Notes: generated from the sequence alone by a model not told the origin. Shown: positions 1-9,225, numbered from the stretch's first letter. The stretch: 64,000 nt of DNA from Haliotispira sp965263485 (GCA_965263485.1 CBDHHO010000001.1:744001-808000), one strand, 5' to 3'. A program made the numbers and translations.

Positions 1-552
1 GGGTTTAAAAATACCAAGCTCGATGAGATCGCCTCGATCAGCAAGAAAGGCAAGACTGCCCTGTACTACTATTTCAAAAATAAAAAATCAATTTTCACTG
101 CGGTGATTGAGTGGGAAATATCAAAGATTTATCAGAGTATTGAGGGCAGTACCCTGGCCGGAATTCCGCTCGTAAAACTGAATCAGGGGCTTGACGATAC
201 CTGTTTTGATAGCTTGGCAGCCTTGGACCGCTATGTAGATCAGGTTGTAGAAACTGGTGATACATTTTTGCATAAGAATAAGAGTGTATTGCTGGAATAC
301 AATTCGTTTCAGAAACTGATCAAGTCGATTGTCAAGGCATTCAAGGAGCAGAATGTTTTTTTACTAAGTGTGGTATTGAATCATGGAATATCTCACAAGC
401 AAATTGCTCACGATAAAGCCAATCTGGATATCTTGGCTTATACGATTTTCCGCATTTGCTTTACATATTACAGCGACATCATGCAGGGGCTTGATTTTCA
501 GGTCGGTGCGCCGCAATTACGCAAGATTGTCCGTCTGCTGATTGCTTCTTGA
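1..552 (+). CDS. TetR/AcrR-family transcriptional regulator, 5' end outside window
   Basis: The first base already lies in an open frame that runs to a TGA at 550-552, giving 183 visible residues. The first ~35 residues match the end of a TetR-type helix-turn-helix: a DEIA stretch, then KGALYYYF-like spacing seen here as KTALYYYFKNK, which is the usual recognition helix followed by the conserved YYxFxxKxxI turn. The rest is a variable, all-helical ligand-binding domain with no recognisable ligand signature. TetR proteins are normally repressors that bind an operator near their own gene. The start codon and the first ~15-20 residues are missing. A solo copy of the dispersed-element terminus (about 560-576) separates it from the next gene, so a shared operon is doubtful. 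Confidence 0.85.
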   Translation, partial: GFKNTKLDEIASISKKGKTALYYYFKNKKSIFTAVIEWEISKIYQSIEGSTLAGIPLVKLNQGLDDTCFDSLAALDRYVDQVVETGDTFLHKNKSVLLEYNSFQKLIKSIVKAFKEQNVFLLSVVLNHGISHKQIAHDKANLDILAYTIFRICFTYYSDIMQGLDFQVGAPQLRKIVRLLIAS

Positions 553-559
553 GAAGATT

Positions 560-576
560 TGGAGCACCTCTAAAAA
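560..576 (+). repeat. Solo terminal repeat of the dispersed element
   Basis: The stretch GAGCACCTCTAAAAATG matches the left terminus of the dispersed element (consensus GGGGACCTCTAAAAAT) found throughout the window. No partner terminus is visible, so this is a fragment. Confidence 0.6.
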
Positions 577-597
577 TGATTATAACTGAGGTTAACA

Positions 598-1422
598 ATG
601 GATATACGCGCCATAGCTCTGGATATGGACGGAACTCTGCTGGGGCCGGACCACCGGGTCAGCCCCTACACCCTGGGGGTGCTCAATCAGTTAATGGATC
701 GCGGTCTTGCCTGCATCATCGCCACCGGGCGCAGCGTGTCCGTGCTCAAAACCGGTGGCGAGTTGCCGCCGCGCATGTATGCGGTCTGCCTCAATGGGGC
801 CCAGTTGGCTCACCTGAACGAAGAGCAGCCGCTGGAGGAAACTTACCTGCCCGAATTGTTCAGCCGCGCCGTGACCGGGGCTTTTGCCGCCCACAAATAC
901 CACCTGCACGCCTATGTCGGCGAAAAATTGTGGTGTGAAAATGCCAATACAGAACTATTGGGCAAATATGGCCCCCAGTTTCAGAAGCTGAAAATCTTTG
1001 AATACATCCGCTTTGCCGAGCAGCCGCAGGATCGCATCCTCAAGTTTGTGACTGTAGGTGAACAAGAACAGCTGGCCCCGGTGCTGAGCGAGGTGCGCCG
1101 GCGTTTGGAACAGCAGCAACCCGGCTCCAGCGCATACCTCTATGCCAATTATTCGATGCCCGGAATCTTGGAGCTTCAGGACAACCGCATGAATAAAGGG
1201 GTGGGAGTCTCTCATATTCTCAAGCGTCTGGGGCTGGAGACAAGGCAGCTGATGGCAATTGGTGACGGCAATAACGATGTACCGATGTGGGAACTGGCTG
1301 CGGTGCCGGTAGTGATGAGCAACGCTTTTGCCGAGCTCAAGCAGCGGGGCTATTATCTGGCTCCCGCCCATACAGAAGACGGGGCCGCGCAGTTCCTGCG
1401 CACCTGGTTCCACCTTGCATAA
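598..1422 (+). CDS. HAD-superfamily Cof-type sugar/cofactor phosphatase
   Basis: This 274-residue protein has all four HAD signatures. They are the nucleophile motif DMDGT at residues 9-13, ATGRS at 43-47 (motif II), Lys200 in MNKG (motif III) and GDGNND at 222-227 (motif IV, Mg2+ binding). The large insert between motifs II and III is the C2B-type cap of the Cof/YidA subfamily. These enzymes are cytoplasmic Mg2+-dependent phosphatases acting on sugar phosphates, FMN or pyridoxal phosphate; the substrate cannot be read from the sequence. The ATG follows a GAGGT ribosome-binding site at good spacing. It is the middle of three plus-strand genes, but the 71-nt gap downstream makes co-transcription with the helicase uncertain. 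Confidence 0.9.
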   Translation: MDIRAIALDMDGTLLGPDHRVSPYTLGVLNQLMDRGLACIIATGRSVSVLKTGGELPPRMYAVCLNGAQLAHLNEEQPLEETYLPELFSRAVTGAFAAHKYHLHAYVGEKLWCENANTELLGKYGPQFQKLKIFEYIRFAEQPQDRILKFVTVGEQEQLAPVLSEVRRRLEQQQPGSSAYLYANYSMPGILELQDNRMNKGVGVSHILKRLGLETRQLMAIGDGNNDVPMWELAAVPVVMSNAFAELKQRGYYLAPAHTEDGAAQFLRTWFHLA

Positions 1423-1493
1423 GTCGGCGAGTCGGCATGAGCCGGCTGACTCCGGTATGACGGCTGGGGCCGTCCTCACTATAATCGCCAAAG

Positions 1494-4460
1494 ATGTCTC
1501 GAGATTTTCACGCACTTCCCGTATACCAACATCGCTCTGAAATTGTTGCCGCACTGGAGCAAAATCAAGTGCTGATTGTCGAAAGCCCTACCGGATCCGG
1601 CAAAACCACGCAACTGCCCCTGATTCTGCACGAAGCAGGCTACACTTCGCGCGGCATGGTTGGTATCACTCAGCCCCGGCGCATCGCCACTCTGTCGGTC
1701 TGTGACTTCATTTCGCAGCAGTTGCAAGTGTCGGTGGGTGGTTTTGTCGGCTACAAAATGCGCTTTGAAGACCAAACCGGAGCCGACACCAAAATCAAAG
1801 TCATGACCGATGGTACCCTGCTGCAAGAGCTGAAGCATGACCCTCTGCTGCGGCAGTATTCGGTGCTGATGGTCGATGAGGCGCACGAGCGCAGCCTGAC
1901 GATTGACTTCATCCTCGGCCTGCTCAAGGACTTGCTGCCCAAACGCCCCGACTTTCGCCTGCTGGTATCTTCGGCCACCATCCGCACCGAAGTGTTCAGC
2001 TGGTATTTTTACCAGGCCCCGATCTGTTCCATTCAGGCCGAAAGCTATCCTGTGCAGGTGATTTACCGGCCATTTCCGAACGAATCCGGCAACTTGCAGC
2101 GAAGCGCGAAAGATGCCCCGAGAGCTCCGGCTCCCCGGCTCAGTCCGGTCGAGGAAGTGGCGCTGCAGATCCGCGATTTGATCCTGTGTCTGGAAGAGCG
2201 GCAGGGCGGCGAACAGAGCAAGGGCGATGTACTGGTCTTCCTGCCAGGAGAGGCGCATATCAAAGCCTGTCTGGCCGTGCTGCTGCCCTGCGAGCAGCAG
2301 CACGGGCTTTATGCCTTGCCGCTGTATGCCCGTCTGAGCAAGGAAGAACAGCAGCGCATCTTTGAAGATGCGCCCGTTTCCCGGCAGCGCCCCTGCCGCA
2401 AGGTGATTCTGGCGACCAATATCGCTGAGACCAGCCTGACCATAGAGGGGGTGACTGTTGTCATCGACACCGGGCTGGCCAAGTTCAGCCATTTTGACAG
2501 CTACAGCCAGCACGCAGAACTGCGCGAAGGCAATATTTCGAAGGCTTCGGCCGAACAGCGCAAGGGCCGGGCCGGGCGCGTTGCGCCCGGAATCTGCTAT
2601 CGGCTCTATAGTCGCACCGCATTTCGGGAGATGCGGGCCTATACCCAAGAAGAAATCCAGCGCACGGATTTGACCGAAGTGATCCTGCGCATGGCTGAGC
2701 TGGAAATCCGCGACTTTGAAAAATTTGACTTCCTGACCCGGCCGACTTTGGAGGATATCCGCAATGCCATCGACAGTCTGGTGCAACTGGGCGCACTGGT
2801 GCCCCGGAGCCACAGACTCAGTGAAATCGGCCGACAAATGTGCTACTTTCCGCTGCTGCCGCGCCATTCACGGATTCTGATTGAGGCATTGCGCATCAGC
2901 CCGGAATGCATTCATCCGGCCTGCGTGATTACCGCTTTCCTCTCGTCTTCTTCACCCTTTTTGCTGCCCCACGGCCAGGAACGCGAGGCCCGCGAGGCTC
3001 AGGCCTGTTTCACAGGTAATTTCGGGGACTTTGAATTGTACTTGCGAATCTTCAGCCACTACTCTGCGATGCGCGACCTGAACGAAAAAGAGCAGTTCTG
3101 CCAACGTTATTTTCTCGAACAGCGGACCATGCACGAGTTGCAGCGCATTGTCGAACAATTGAAGGAAATCATTCGCAGCTGTCCGGACTTCGAAGGAATT
3201 CCCATTCCCGAACCCTTAGGCAGCAAGAGCGGTGCCTTTCGGCAGTATAGCTCGCGTTACTGCGAAGAATACAGCAGGGCCTGCTTGGCGGGCCTGCAAA
3301 GCGGACTCTGCGTGCTGGATGAGGGCGGTGAGCGGCGCGCCAAGGATTCCAAGGATTCCAAGGGCTCCAAGGGGCGGTCAAGGCGCAGCCGCAGGTCCAG
3401 TTATCACAGCCTGACCACCCGCAACATCATTCTCCATCCCGGTTCCAGCCTTTGTCAGAAGCAGCCCAAGTATGTGCTGGCGGGCGAAGTGTTGCGCACT
3501 TCACAGACTTACGCGCGCTCGGTGGGCCTGATTGAGGCTCGGTGGCTTGATCGCTTTGATCCTGATTTGCGCAAGCAGTTGGACCGGCGGGGGCGAACGG
3601 GAACTGCTGCAAAGTCGGCGACCCGCAGCAAAAAGGATGAGGATGGGCGAAAAGCGGCTGAGGAAAATCGGCAGTCCGCGGCGGAACAGGTAGCCAAGCG
3701 GCAGGCCAAACAAACGGAAGTACCGGACCCCTCAGAATATCTGGTGCAGGCGGGCGGCAAGCTGTGGCGCATCGAAAAAAAAGAGCTGCTGTTTTTGGGC
3801 CAGAGCTTTCCGCTGCTCAACCGGGACAAGCTGCTGCGCAAAATTCGCAGGCATTTTACCACGGGTGGAAGTTCCGGAGCTGCGGGCAAGAGAAGCCGCC
3901 ACAAACAGGGCTCGCGCCTGCCACACCTAGTACCGCATATTCAGGCTTCGGTCACACAGTTGCGGGACTTGTACCGAAAGGGCCTCTTGCCCGATGTGGC
4001 CCCGGAGCTGGGGCTGCGCCTGCAATTTGATGAGCAGCTTCTATTGGAAGGGCTGATGCTCAGCGATGTATACCGTCTGTTACCTTGGCCCGAATGGGGT
4101 GGCTGGGGGGCCTGGCAGTCGCAGTTGTGCAAGGAACAGGGCAAGCTGCACAGTAGCTATGACGTGGCCAAAGGTCGTCCAAAGTCCGAGCGCAAGGCCC
4201 TGCTCAGGCATCTGGACCTACTCTTCACTCCGGTTGCGGCGGAGGAATCGGGCGGCGTGTACGGCTTGGATTCGGACGGTGGTCATCAGTTCTGGTTTCG
4301 CCCGTTTCAGCACTTCGGTGAGTTGTTGCAGATCAGCAGCCTAGCTCTGGAGGCTCTGGCCGGGTTGATTCAGGATGAACAGCTTGCGGCTAATATGGAC
4401 TGCCCTGAACTGCCCGCAGCTCTGGAACGCTGGCTGAAGCGCTGCGACAGCTTGTATTAG
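1494..4460 (+). CDS. hrpA: DEAH-box ATP-dependent RNA helicase, HrpA-like
   Basis: The 988-residue protein carries the full DEAH set: GSGKTT at 34-39 (motif I), TQPRR near 59 (Ia), DEAH at 128-131 (II), SAT at 160-162 (III), then TNIAETSLTI and QRKGRAGR in RecA-like domain 2. The winged-helix, ratchet and OB-type C-terminal regions follow. Bacterial HrpA unwinds RNA and helps rescue stalled ribosomes. At 988 residues it is shorter than E. coli HrpA (about 1300) and longer than HrpB, so HrpA-like is the safer name. Two basic low-complexity inserts stand out: a 9-bp in-frame repeat near 3343-3375 coding Lys-Asp-Ser units, and an Ala/Lys/Gln-rich stretch near residues 700-745. The start has only a weak ribosome-binding site. 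Confidence 0.9.
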   Translation: MSRDFHALPVYQHRSEIVAALEQNQVLIVESPTGSGKTTQLPLILHEAGYTSRGMVGITQPRRIATLSVCDFISQQLQVSVGGFVGYKMRFEDQTGADTKIKVMTDGTLLQELKHDPLLRQYSVLMVDEAHERSLTIDFILGLLKDLLPKRPDFRLLVSSATIRTEVFSWYFYQAPICSIQAESYPVQVIYRPFPNESGNLQRSAKDAPRAPAPRLSPVEEVALQIRDLILCLEERQGGEQSKGDVLVFLPGEAHIKACLAVLLPCEQQHGLYALPLYARLSKEEQQRIFEDAPVSRQRPCRKVILATNIAETSLTIEGVTVVIDTGLAKFSHFDSYSQHAELREGNISKASAEQRKGRAGRVAPGICYRLYSRTAFREMRAYTQEEIQRTDLTEVILRMAELEIRDFEKFDFLTRPTLEDIRNAIDSLVQLGALVPRSHRLSEIGRQMCYFPLLPRHSRILIEALRISPECIHPACVITAFLSSSSPFLLPHGQEREAREAQACFTGNFGDFELYLRIFSHYSAMRDLNEKEQFCQRYFLEQRTMHELQRIVEQLKEIIRSCPDFEGIPIPEPLGSKSGAFRQYSSRYCEEYSRACLAGLQSGLCVLDEGGERRAKDSKDSKGSKGRSRRSRRSSYHSLTTRNIILHPGSSLCQKQPKYVLAGEVLRTSQTYARSVGLIEARWLDRFDPDLRKQLDRRGRTGTAAKSATRSKKDEDGRKAAEENRQSAAEQVAKRQAKQTEVPDPSEYLVQAGGKLWRIEKKELLFLGQSFPLLNRDKLLRKIRRHFTTGGSSGAAGKRSRHKQGSRLPHLVPHIQASVTQLRDLYRKGLLPDVAPELGLRLQFDEQLLLEGLMLSDVYRLLPWPEWGGWGAWQSQLCKEQGKLHSSYDVAKGRPKSERKALLRHLDLLFTPVAAEESGGVYGLDSDGGHQFWFRPFQHFGELLQISSLALEALAGLIQDEQLAANMDCPELPAALERWLKRCDSLY

Positions 4461-4504
4461 GGGAATTTCCCAAAATTCGCTTTTCTTGCGAAGCTGTTTC
4501 TTTA

Positions 4505-4668
4505 GGGAACCTCTAAAAATTCCAATTTCGCACCAGACTCGGTCTTTTTCACGGAGCAGCTTTGTCACGAAAGCCTTACCATACAGCAAAGTATGGCTAG
4601 GCTTCCGTTCCTCGCTGCCGCAAAAAATCCCTTCGTCTGGCATCAAAAGCGAATTTTTAGAGGTCCCC
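4505..4668 (-). repeat. Dispersed MITE-like element, copy 1 (short form)
   Basis: Both 16-bp termini are present (GGGAACCTCTAAAAAT left, its GGGGACC complement right). The interior is the B module, which is rich in small inverted repeats, and the A hairpin module is absent. Flanks are not a clean duplication (TTTA versus TCAA). The copy abuts the araA relic directly, so its insertion edge coincides with where that homology ends. Confidence 0.85.
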
Positions 4669-4840
4669 TCAAGGCCCAGCGTGTCAGCAAGCAGGCGCAG
4701 TTGGCTGATGCTGACGTTCTGGGTAAAGCAGGAATGATGCGCTCCGCCTGCCAAGATCCAAGCCTTGGCCGAGGTGACAAAGTCGGGCTGGGGTCGCCAG
4801 AGGCCGAGGCCACAGGCAGCTTGGGCATTTGCTGGATGCC
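4669..4840 (-). pseudogene. araA: Relic of L-arabinose isomerase C-terminus
   Basis: Read on the minus strand, a short stretch MPKLPVAS (about 4835-4810) is followed after a frameshift by LWRPQPDF, AKAWILAGGAHHSCF and then LRLLADTLGLE (4802-4670). This matches the conserved C-terminal part of L-arabinose isomerase, where a paired His lies in AGGAHHT/S and is followed by an F-A-E-like helix. Only about 55 codons survive and they span two frames. There is no start, and the end is cut by dispersed element copy 1. No araA or other arabinose gene lies nearby. The family call rests on recalled motif similarity, not on a search. Confidence 0.6.
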
Positions 4841-5160
4841 CATGCGTTTGCAGTATTCTTTGCTGCTCTTTTCCAGCCAGCGGCCCAGTCCTTCCTGCTT
4901 GCTCCGCACGATGAAGATTTGATTGCCGTAGCCGATGAAGCGTGTGAAAGGTGTCGCGGAAGCTTTCCGCTTTGTTCAGAGAGCAGGGATGGCTGCTCAG
5001 GTCTACGGGGGATATTCTCAGAAATCTGGCGGGCGTTGCGGAAGGATTCTTTCGTCCGGGTGCTGTCTTCCAGGAATACTTCGTAGATGCCAAAATTCGG
5101 GTCGTCGATGCGGTATTGGTCAAGGGTGGCTTCGCCCGGGCCCGGCACGTTGTCGGGTCT
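4836..5160 (-). pseudogene. pyrB: Relic of aspartate carbamoyltransferase N-terminal half
   Basis: Three minus-strand frames together spell a degraded PyrB-like protein: YEVFLEDSTRTKESFRNA (frame A, around 5070), SLNKAESFRDTFHTL (frame B, 4982-4938) and RSKQEGLGRWLEKSSKEYC (frame C, 4906-4850). The STRTxxSF loop is the carbamoyl-phosphate-binding signature of the carbamoyltransferase family, and the KAES region matches the next conserved block of PyrB. At least two frameshifts separate the blocks, and homology stops near 4840 where the araA relic begins. It is clearly non-functional. It implies either a second, intact pyrB elsewhere or a lost pathway step. Confidence 0.6.
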
Positions 5161-5257
5161 TTTGCGGCAGGGGATGTCTGGTCCATCTTACCTGGAAGCC
5201 GGGGGAGTTTCTACTGGCTGGGGGTGGCGGGGGCGGTGGCTGGAAAATTAAGAGATT

Positions 5258-6415
5258 CTATGCACAGGAGTTCTGTGTTTCTTTCATTGTCACCCATGCT
5301 CCATTTTGTTGATTAGAATCCCACGCTGCCTGGATAAAGTGCATTCCAGCGAGCCCGTCCCGGACTTCGGGCAGCAGTTCGGCCTCCGGAGGAGCAGCTT
5401 GCCCCGCCTTCCGGGCGCGGATACAGGCTGCCGCGTCCAGATATATCTGGGCGAACCCCTCCAGATATCCTTCCGGGTGCCCCGCCGGGACGCGAATTGT
5501 CGCCGGAGCTGTTTCTGTATCCACCCCACCGCGTGTGTATCTCTGTTGGATTCCATCTGCATTGCAGTGATACAGATGATTGGGTTGTTCTTGATGCCAT
5601 TGAAGCGAACCGCGTTCTCCGTAGATAGCAATTTGCAGGCCATTTTCATGGCCGATGGCAATCTGTGATGACCACAGTTGACCGCGCGCTCCACCTGCAA
5701 AGCGCAGTAGTATTTGGGCGTTGTCGTCCAGAATGCGCTGGTTTGTGAAAGTGTGCAGTTCGGCAGACAGTTCAAGAATGCTTAATCCTGTAACAAAATG
5801 GCACAGGTGGCAGGCGTGGGTAGCAATGTCGCCGAGGGAACCTCCCAGACCGGCCAGTTCCGGCTGTCCACGCCATGCGGCCTGTTTGGTGCGGGAATTA
5901 CGGGTCAGCCAGCCTTGAATGTACTTTAGTTCGACAAATCGTAACTTACCCAGGATGCCTGAACGCACCAGATTTCGCGCATGACGTATCATAGGGTAAC
6001 CGCTATAGTTGTGTGTCAGCACGTAGATTTGCTGTGGCTTCTGACGTATCAGCCGAGCCAGTTTTTCGGCTTCGGACACATTCAGACACATCGGTTTATC
6101 GGAGATCACGTGGAATCCATGCTGCCAGAAGCATTGGGCCACGGGGAAATGCATGTGGTTCGGGGTGACAATAGCCACTGCATCAATACGAGTATCGGGA
6201 GGCAGAGCGGCTTCACGTTCGGCCATTTGCTGGTAGTCGTCATAGCTGCGCTGCAGGCCGATCTCGGTAGCCGACGCTCTGGCTTTCCCGGGGCTTGACG
6301 CAAGGGCTCCCGCTACTAATTCCCACTGGTCATCTATGCGGGCGGCTATGCGGTGCACCGCACCGATAAAGGCGCCTTGTCCGCCGCCCACCATGCCGAG
6401 TTTAAGTTTTTTCAT
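5258..6415 (-). CDS. Gfo/Idh/MocA-family NAD(P)-dependent oxidoreductase
   Basis: The 385-residue protein opens with a Rossmann glycine motif (GMVGGGQGAFIG, residues 5-16), has TPNHMHF before strand 4 and a DKP motif in place of the usual EKP that holds the catalytic lysine. The C-terminal half is the standard alpha/beta dimerisation and substrate domain. These enzymes oxidise sugars or inositols, or their derivatives, with NAD(P). The chosen ATG at 6415 is preceded by AAGGAAC at good spacing; a longer frame upstream lacks such support. It is the last gene of the first sugar operon, 101 nt after the dehydrogenase gene, and is GC-rich while the rest of that operon is AT-rich, suggesting a different origin. 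Confidence 0.88.
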   Translation of the reverse strand: MKKLKLGMVGGGQGAFIGAVHRIAARIDDQWELVAGALASSPGKARASATEIGLQRSYDDYQQMAEREAALPPDTRIDAVAIVTPNHMHFPVAQCFWQHGFHVISDKPMCLNVSEAEKLARLIRQKPQQIYVLTHNYSGYPMIRHARNLVRSGILGKLRFVELKYIQGWLTRNSRTKQAAWRGQPELAGLGGSLGDIATHACHLCHFVTGLSILELSAELHTFTNQRILDDNAQILLRFAGGARGQLWSSQIAIGHENGLQIAIYGERGSLQWHQEQPNHLYHCNADGIQQRYTRGGVDTETAPATIRVPAGHPEGYLEGFAQIYLDAAACIRARKAGQAAPPEAELLPEVRDGLAGMHFIQAAWDSNQQNGAWVTMKETQNSCA

Positions 6416-6516
6416 AGCTGTTCCTTGCTGAGTCTCGCATACCGAATCACTCAATCCAGACCCAAGAGTTTGCGGTTATTTTGATATTGTAAATGAGACG
6501 ATATATACAAGTTTTC

Positions 6517-7470
6517 TCAAGGCTGGATCTCCACATATCCCTTAATATACCCACTTTTTTTATCTTTGAATTCCTTAAGACCGTGATCAATATCTTTTAA
6601 TAAATAAGAATTCGTTAGTAAGGGAGTTATTTGAATTCTTTTATTGATAACTAAATCCAGACCTCGATTGATGCAGTCAAGCATATAACTACTACGACGC
6701 TCATGAGCATTAATTACAGTTAATGCTTTCCAGTTCCAGAGACACATATCAATTTCTCGTTTAGCCCCCTGATGATATCCCACAATAGATAAAATCTTAT
6801 GTACGCCCGCAATCTGACCCGCAAATTCCAAGCCTGCAGAAGTGCCGCTGGCTTCAACAACAACATCAAAACCACCCTCCATATTCTTGCCAAACTCCAA
6901 GACCTTATCCTTTTTATTGACCTCTTCAAGATGCTTGGCTTCATCAGCTCCAAGCTGCAAAGCAATAGCATAATTTTCTGGTCGAACATCAAACCCTGTA
7001 ATGTGCGATGCCCCTTTGAGTTTCATCAACTGTAGAAATCCCAGCCCCATATATCCCAAGCCGACTATAGCTATGCGATCTCCCAAATGTACTGGAGTGT
7101 TGCGTGCACCACTGATCAGACATCCCAAAGGTTCACCCATCGACTCTGCCAGACTGAGATGCTCAGGAACCTTGGTTATCAAGGAGTAATGGGCTTTGGC
7201 AAATTGGGCAAAAGCCATGTGAATTAATCCTGTTACCCGATCTCCTACAGACACATTGGAGACATATTTACCCGTTTCAACTACTGTTCCTACTGGTTCA
7301 TGCCCAAGACGTGCGGGAAGAGCCAGATCAGCCTCAGACCAAGTATGGAGTTCTGAAGCACAAAGCCCACAGATCTCTATTTTTATCAAAACTTCAAATT
7401 CGTTGATTTCGGGAATGGGAAGTTCTGCAATTTCATGTGTTTGGGGTCCTGTAAGTTGTGCTACTTTCAT
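6517..7470 (-). CDS. Zinc-type alcohol/sorbitol dehydrogenase-like MDR protein
   Basis: This is a 317-residue medium-chain dehydrogenase/reductase. Catalytic zinc ligands are recognisable as Cys37 in ICGLC and His57-Glu58 in GHEP. The coenzyme fold shows IVGLGYMGLGF around residue 134, with GFD after the second strand. The four-cysteine structural-zinc loop that normally follows residue ~90 is absent, which fits the shortened length (340-360 is usual). Family members oxidise polyols or sugars with NAD(P). It lies 15 nt downstream of the MalG-type permease gene, so the product probably acts on the imported sugar or polyol. The gene is AT-rich. The exact substrate is unknown. Confidence 0.85.
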   Translation of the reverse strand: MKVAQLTGPQTHEIAELPIPEINEFEVLIKIEICGLCASELHTWSEADLALPARLGHEPVGTVVETGKYVSNVSVGDRVTGLIHMAFAQFAKAHYSLITKVPEHLSLAESMGEPLGCLISGARNTPVHLGDRIAIVGLGYMGLGFLQLMKLKGASHITGFDVRPENYAIALQLGADEAKHLEEVNKKDKVLEFGKNMEGGFDVVVEASGTSAGLEFAGQIAGVHKILSIVGYHQGAKREIDMCLWNWKALTVINAHERRSSYMLDCINRGLDLVINKRIQITPLLTNSYLLKDIDHGLKEFKDKKSGYIKGYVEIQP

Positions 7471-7485
7471 ATGCTTTCCTGAAAA

Positions 7486-8331
7486 TTATCCCTTCACAGA
7501 CCCTGATGTTATACCTTGGATGAATTTCCTTCTAAAAATAAGAAATAATATTACCGGTAGAACCATTATAATAATTGCGCCAGAAGTTATACCAAAAACA
7601 TTCCGGGTCTGAGTTCCTTGAAAATACATTAACCCAATAGTTAGCGTCCTTAATGAATCTCGGGTTAAAAAGACCAGACGAAGTAACAAATCATTCCAGC
7701 TCCAGATAAATTCCAGCAGAATGGTAGTCAGTAAGACAGGCTTTGATATTGGAATAATAATATCTTTCAAAATTATAATTTCGCTGGCACCGTCAACTAT
7801 TGCACTTTCTCTGATCCCATAATGTATTGTTGACATATAAGAATACACTAAAAAAATAAATATGGGAATAGCGAGACCTATATCTGATAAAATAACACCT
7901 AAATGATTATTATATAAACCAAGATCCCTTACTGTCAAAAATATAGGAAGTATTATACTTGCTGGAGGAACAATCATTCCAATAAGAAAATAAACCTGGA
8001 CTATTTTCTTGAATTTAAAATTGAAAAATGCCAAAATATATGCAGCAGATGATATAATTACAACCATAATAAGGGAATCAATAGATGATATTAATATAGA
8101 ATTTAAAAAGTATATAGAAAACTTTCCTGTAATCCATGTATAAATAAAATTCTTAAATGTAGGTGGAAATGGAATTGCCCAAGGGGTACTGGAGCCTTGA
8201 CTGGTAGGTCGAAATGCTGTGAATAATGTTAAGAGAATAGGTCCTATAGAAATGAATAGAAAAATAAAAAGTACGGTATAAGTAAACAATATAGAAAACC
8301 GGTATTCTTGTCTGCTATTTATCTGATTCAT
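7486..8331 (-). CDS. ABC sugar transporter permease, MalG/CUT1 type
   Basis: The 281-residue integral membrane protein has about six hydrophobic helices. The inner-membrane EAA loop reads ESAIVDGASEII, followed by IPISKP; this loop contacts the ATPase. CUT1 permeases of this type pair with a MalF-like partner to import oligosaccharides or glycerol-phosphate-like compounds. Its start overlaps the stop of the upstream permease in an ATGA arrangement (8328-8331), showing translational coupling. No ATPase gene is present in this operon, so a shared MsmK/UgpC-type ATPase encoded elsewhere is likely. Codon use is AT-rich like the neighbouring transporter genes. Confidence 0.9.
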   Translation of the reverse strand: MNQINSRQEYRFSILFTYTVLFIFLFISIGPILLTLFTAFRPTSQGSSTPWAIPFPPTFKNFIYTWITGKFSIYFLNSILISSIDSLIMVVIISSAAYILAFFNFKFKKIVQVYFLIGMIVPPASIILPIFLTVRDLGLYNNHLGVILSDIGLAIPIFIFLVYSYMSTIHYGIRESAIVDGASEIIILKDIIIPISKPVLLTTILLEFIWSWNDLLLRLVFLTRDSLRTLTIGLMYFQGTQTRNVFGITSGAIIIMVLPVILFLIFRRKFIQGITSGSVKG

Positions 8332-9209
8332 CGATTTGCCTTTTCTTGTTTATTTTGTTTATTGACAAATATTAAGTTCACTGCCACCATGATGATTAGA
8401 ATATATATTGATGCTGCCGCCCCTTCTCCATATTTAGCTTTGGTTAGCCCCAATTTATAGACATAGGTTGCTAATATCTCTGTTGCTCCAGCCGGGCCTC
8501 CGTTCGTGGTGGCTAAAACAAGGGCAAAGGCTTTTACTGCTTGAGAAAGAGCCAGAATGGAAACCGTTGTAATCGTTGCGGTCATAGAGGGAATTGTAAT
8601 ATGACGCAGCTTTTGATACCCCGTAGCTCCCTCAATCCGAGCTGACTCATAAATTCCGGGATCAATAGCCTGTAATCCAGTAAGGAATATGACGATACTA
8701 AGACCCATCTGACCCCATACATGAGAAATTGCAAGCATCGGCAAAGCTAAATACTTGTCCCCAAGCCAGCCGAAATCGGGGAAATTTGGTAATATCGATT
8801 GGATAAACTGGTTTAAGGCACCGTTCGGTTGATATATCCAGCGCCAGATAACCGCCGTTGCGACAGGGGCTTGGATAACCGGCAAAAAATAGATTGTCTG
8901 CATAACAGTTCTTGTTGTGTCAGAAATCAATCCGGATAACAACACAGCAATAATAAATCCCAATCCTACAAGAAGAATGAAAATAATTAGAGACCATATC
9001 ACATTATTCAGCAGGGAATATAGAAAAGCGCGATTCGTAATGATATACACATAGTTAGAAAAACCAACAAATATTTTATCAATAGTTGGAATCCCGTTCC
9101 ATTTTACAAAACTGATGCCAATCATGTAAAGCAATGGCCAAATAACAATTAATGTATATACAATCAAAACAGGTAGAAGAAACAACACAATAGTCTTTTT
9201 CATAACCAA
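8328..9209 (-). CDS. ABC sugar transporter permease, MalF/UgpA (CUT1) type
   Basis: This 293-residue membrane protein has a first transmembrane helix at about residues 6-28 and five more. The EAA loop reads ESARIEGATGYQKLRHITIP, which is close to the consensus. It forms the heterodimeric channel with the following MalG-type protein, and the two genes overlap by 4 nt. It lies downstream of the binding-protein gene, from which it is separated by a 12-bp perfect hairpin (9226-9263). That arrangement usually lets the binding protein be made in excess over the permeases. No specificity can be inferred. Confidence 0.9.
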   Translation of the reverse strand: MVMKKTIVLFLLPVLIVYTLIVIWPLLYMIGISFVKWNGIPTIDKIFVGFSNYVYIITNRAFLYSLLNNVIWSLIIFILLVGLGFIIAVLLSGLISDTTRTVMQTIYFLPVIQAPVATAVIWRWIYQPNGALNQFIQSILPNFPDFGWLGDKYLALPMLAISHVWGQMGLSIVIFLTGLQAIDPGIYESARIEGATGYQKLRHITIPSMTATITTVSILALSQAVKAFALVLATTNGGPAGATEILATYVYKLGLTKAKYGEGAAASIYILIIMVAVNLIFVNKQNKQEKANR

Positions 9210-9225
9210 TCCCTATCTTGTATAA

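Noticed and set aside
1479..2867. Long minus-strand open frame opposite the helicase gene
   Set aside because: It is the complement of the well-supported HrpA-like gene, has no recognisable domain and no ribosome-binding site.
4341..5186. A 281-codon minus-strand open frame as one gene
   Set aside because: Only parts resemble proteins, and these belong to two different families and continue in other frames; the rest is dispersed-element sequence. It is treated as relics.
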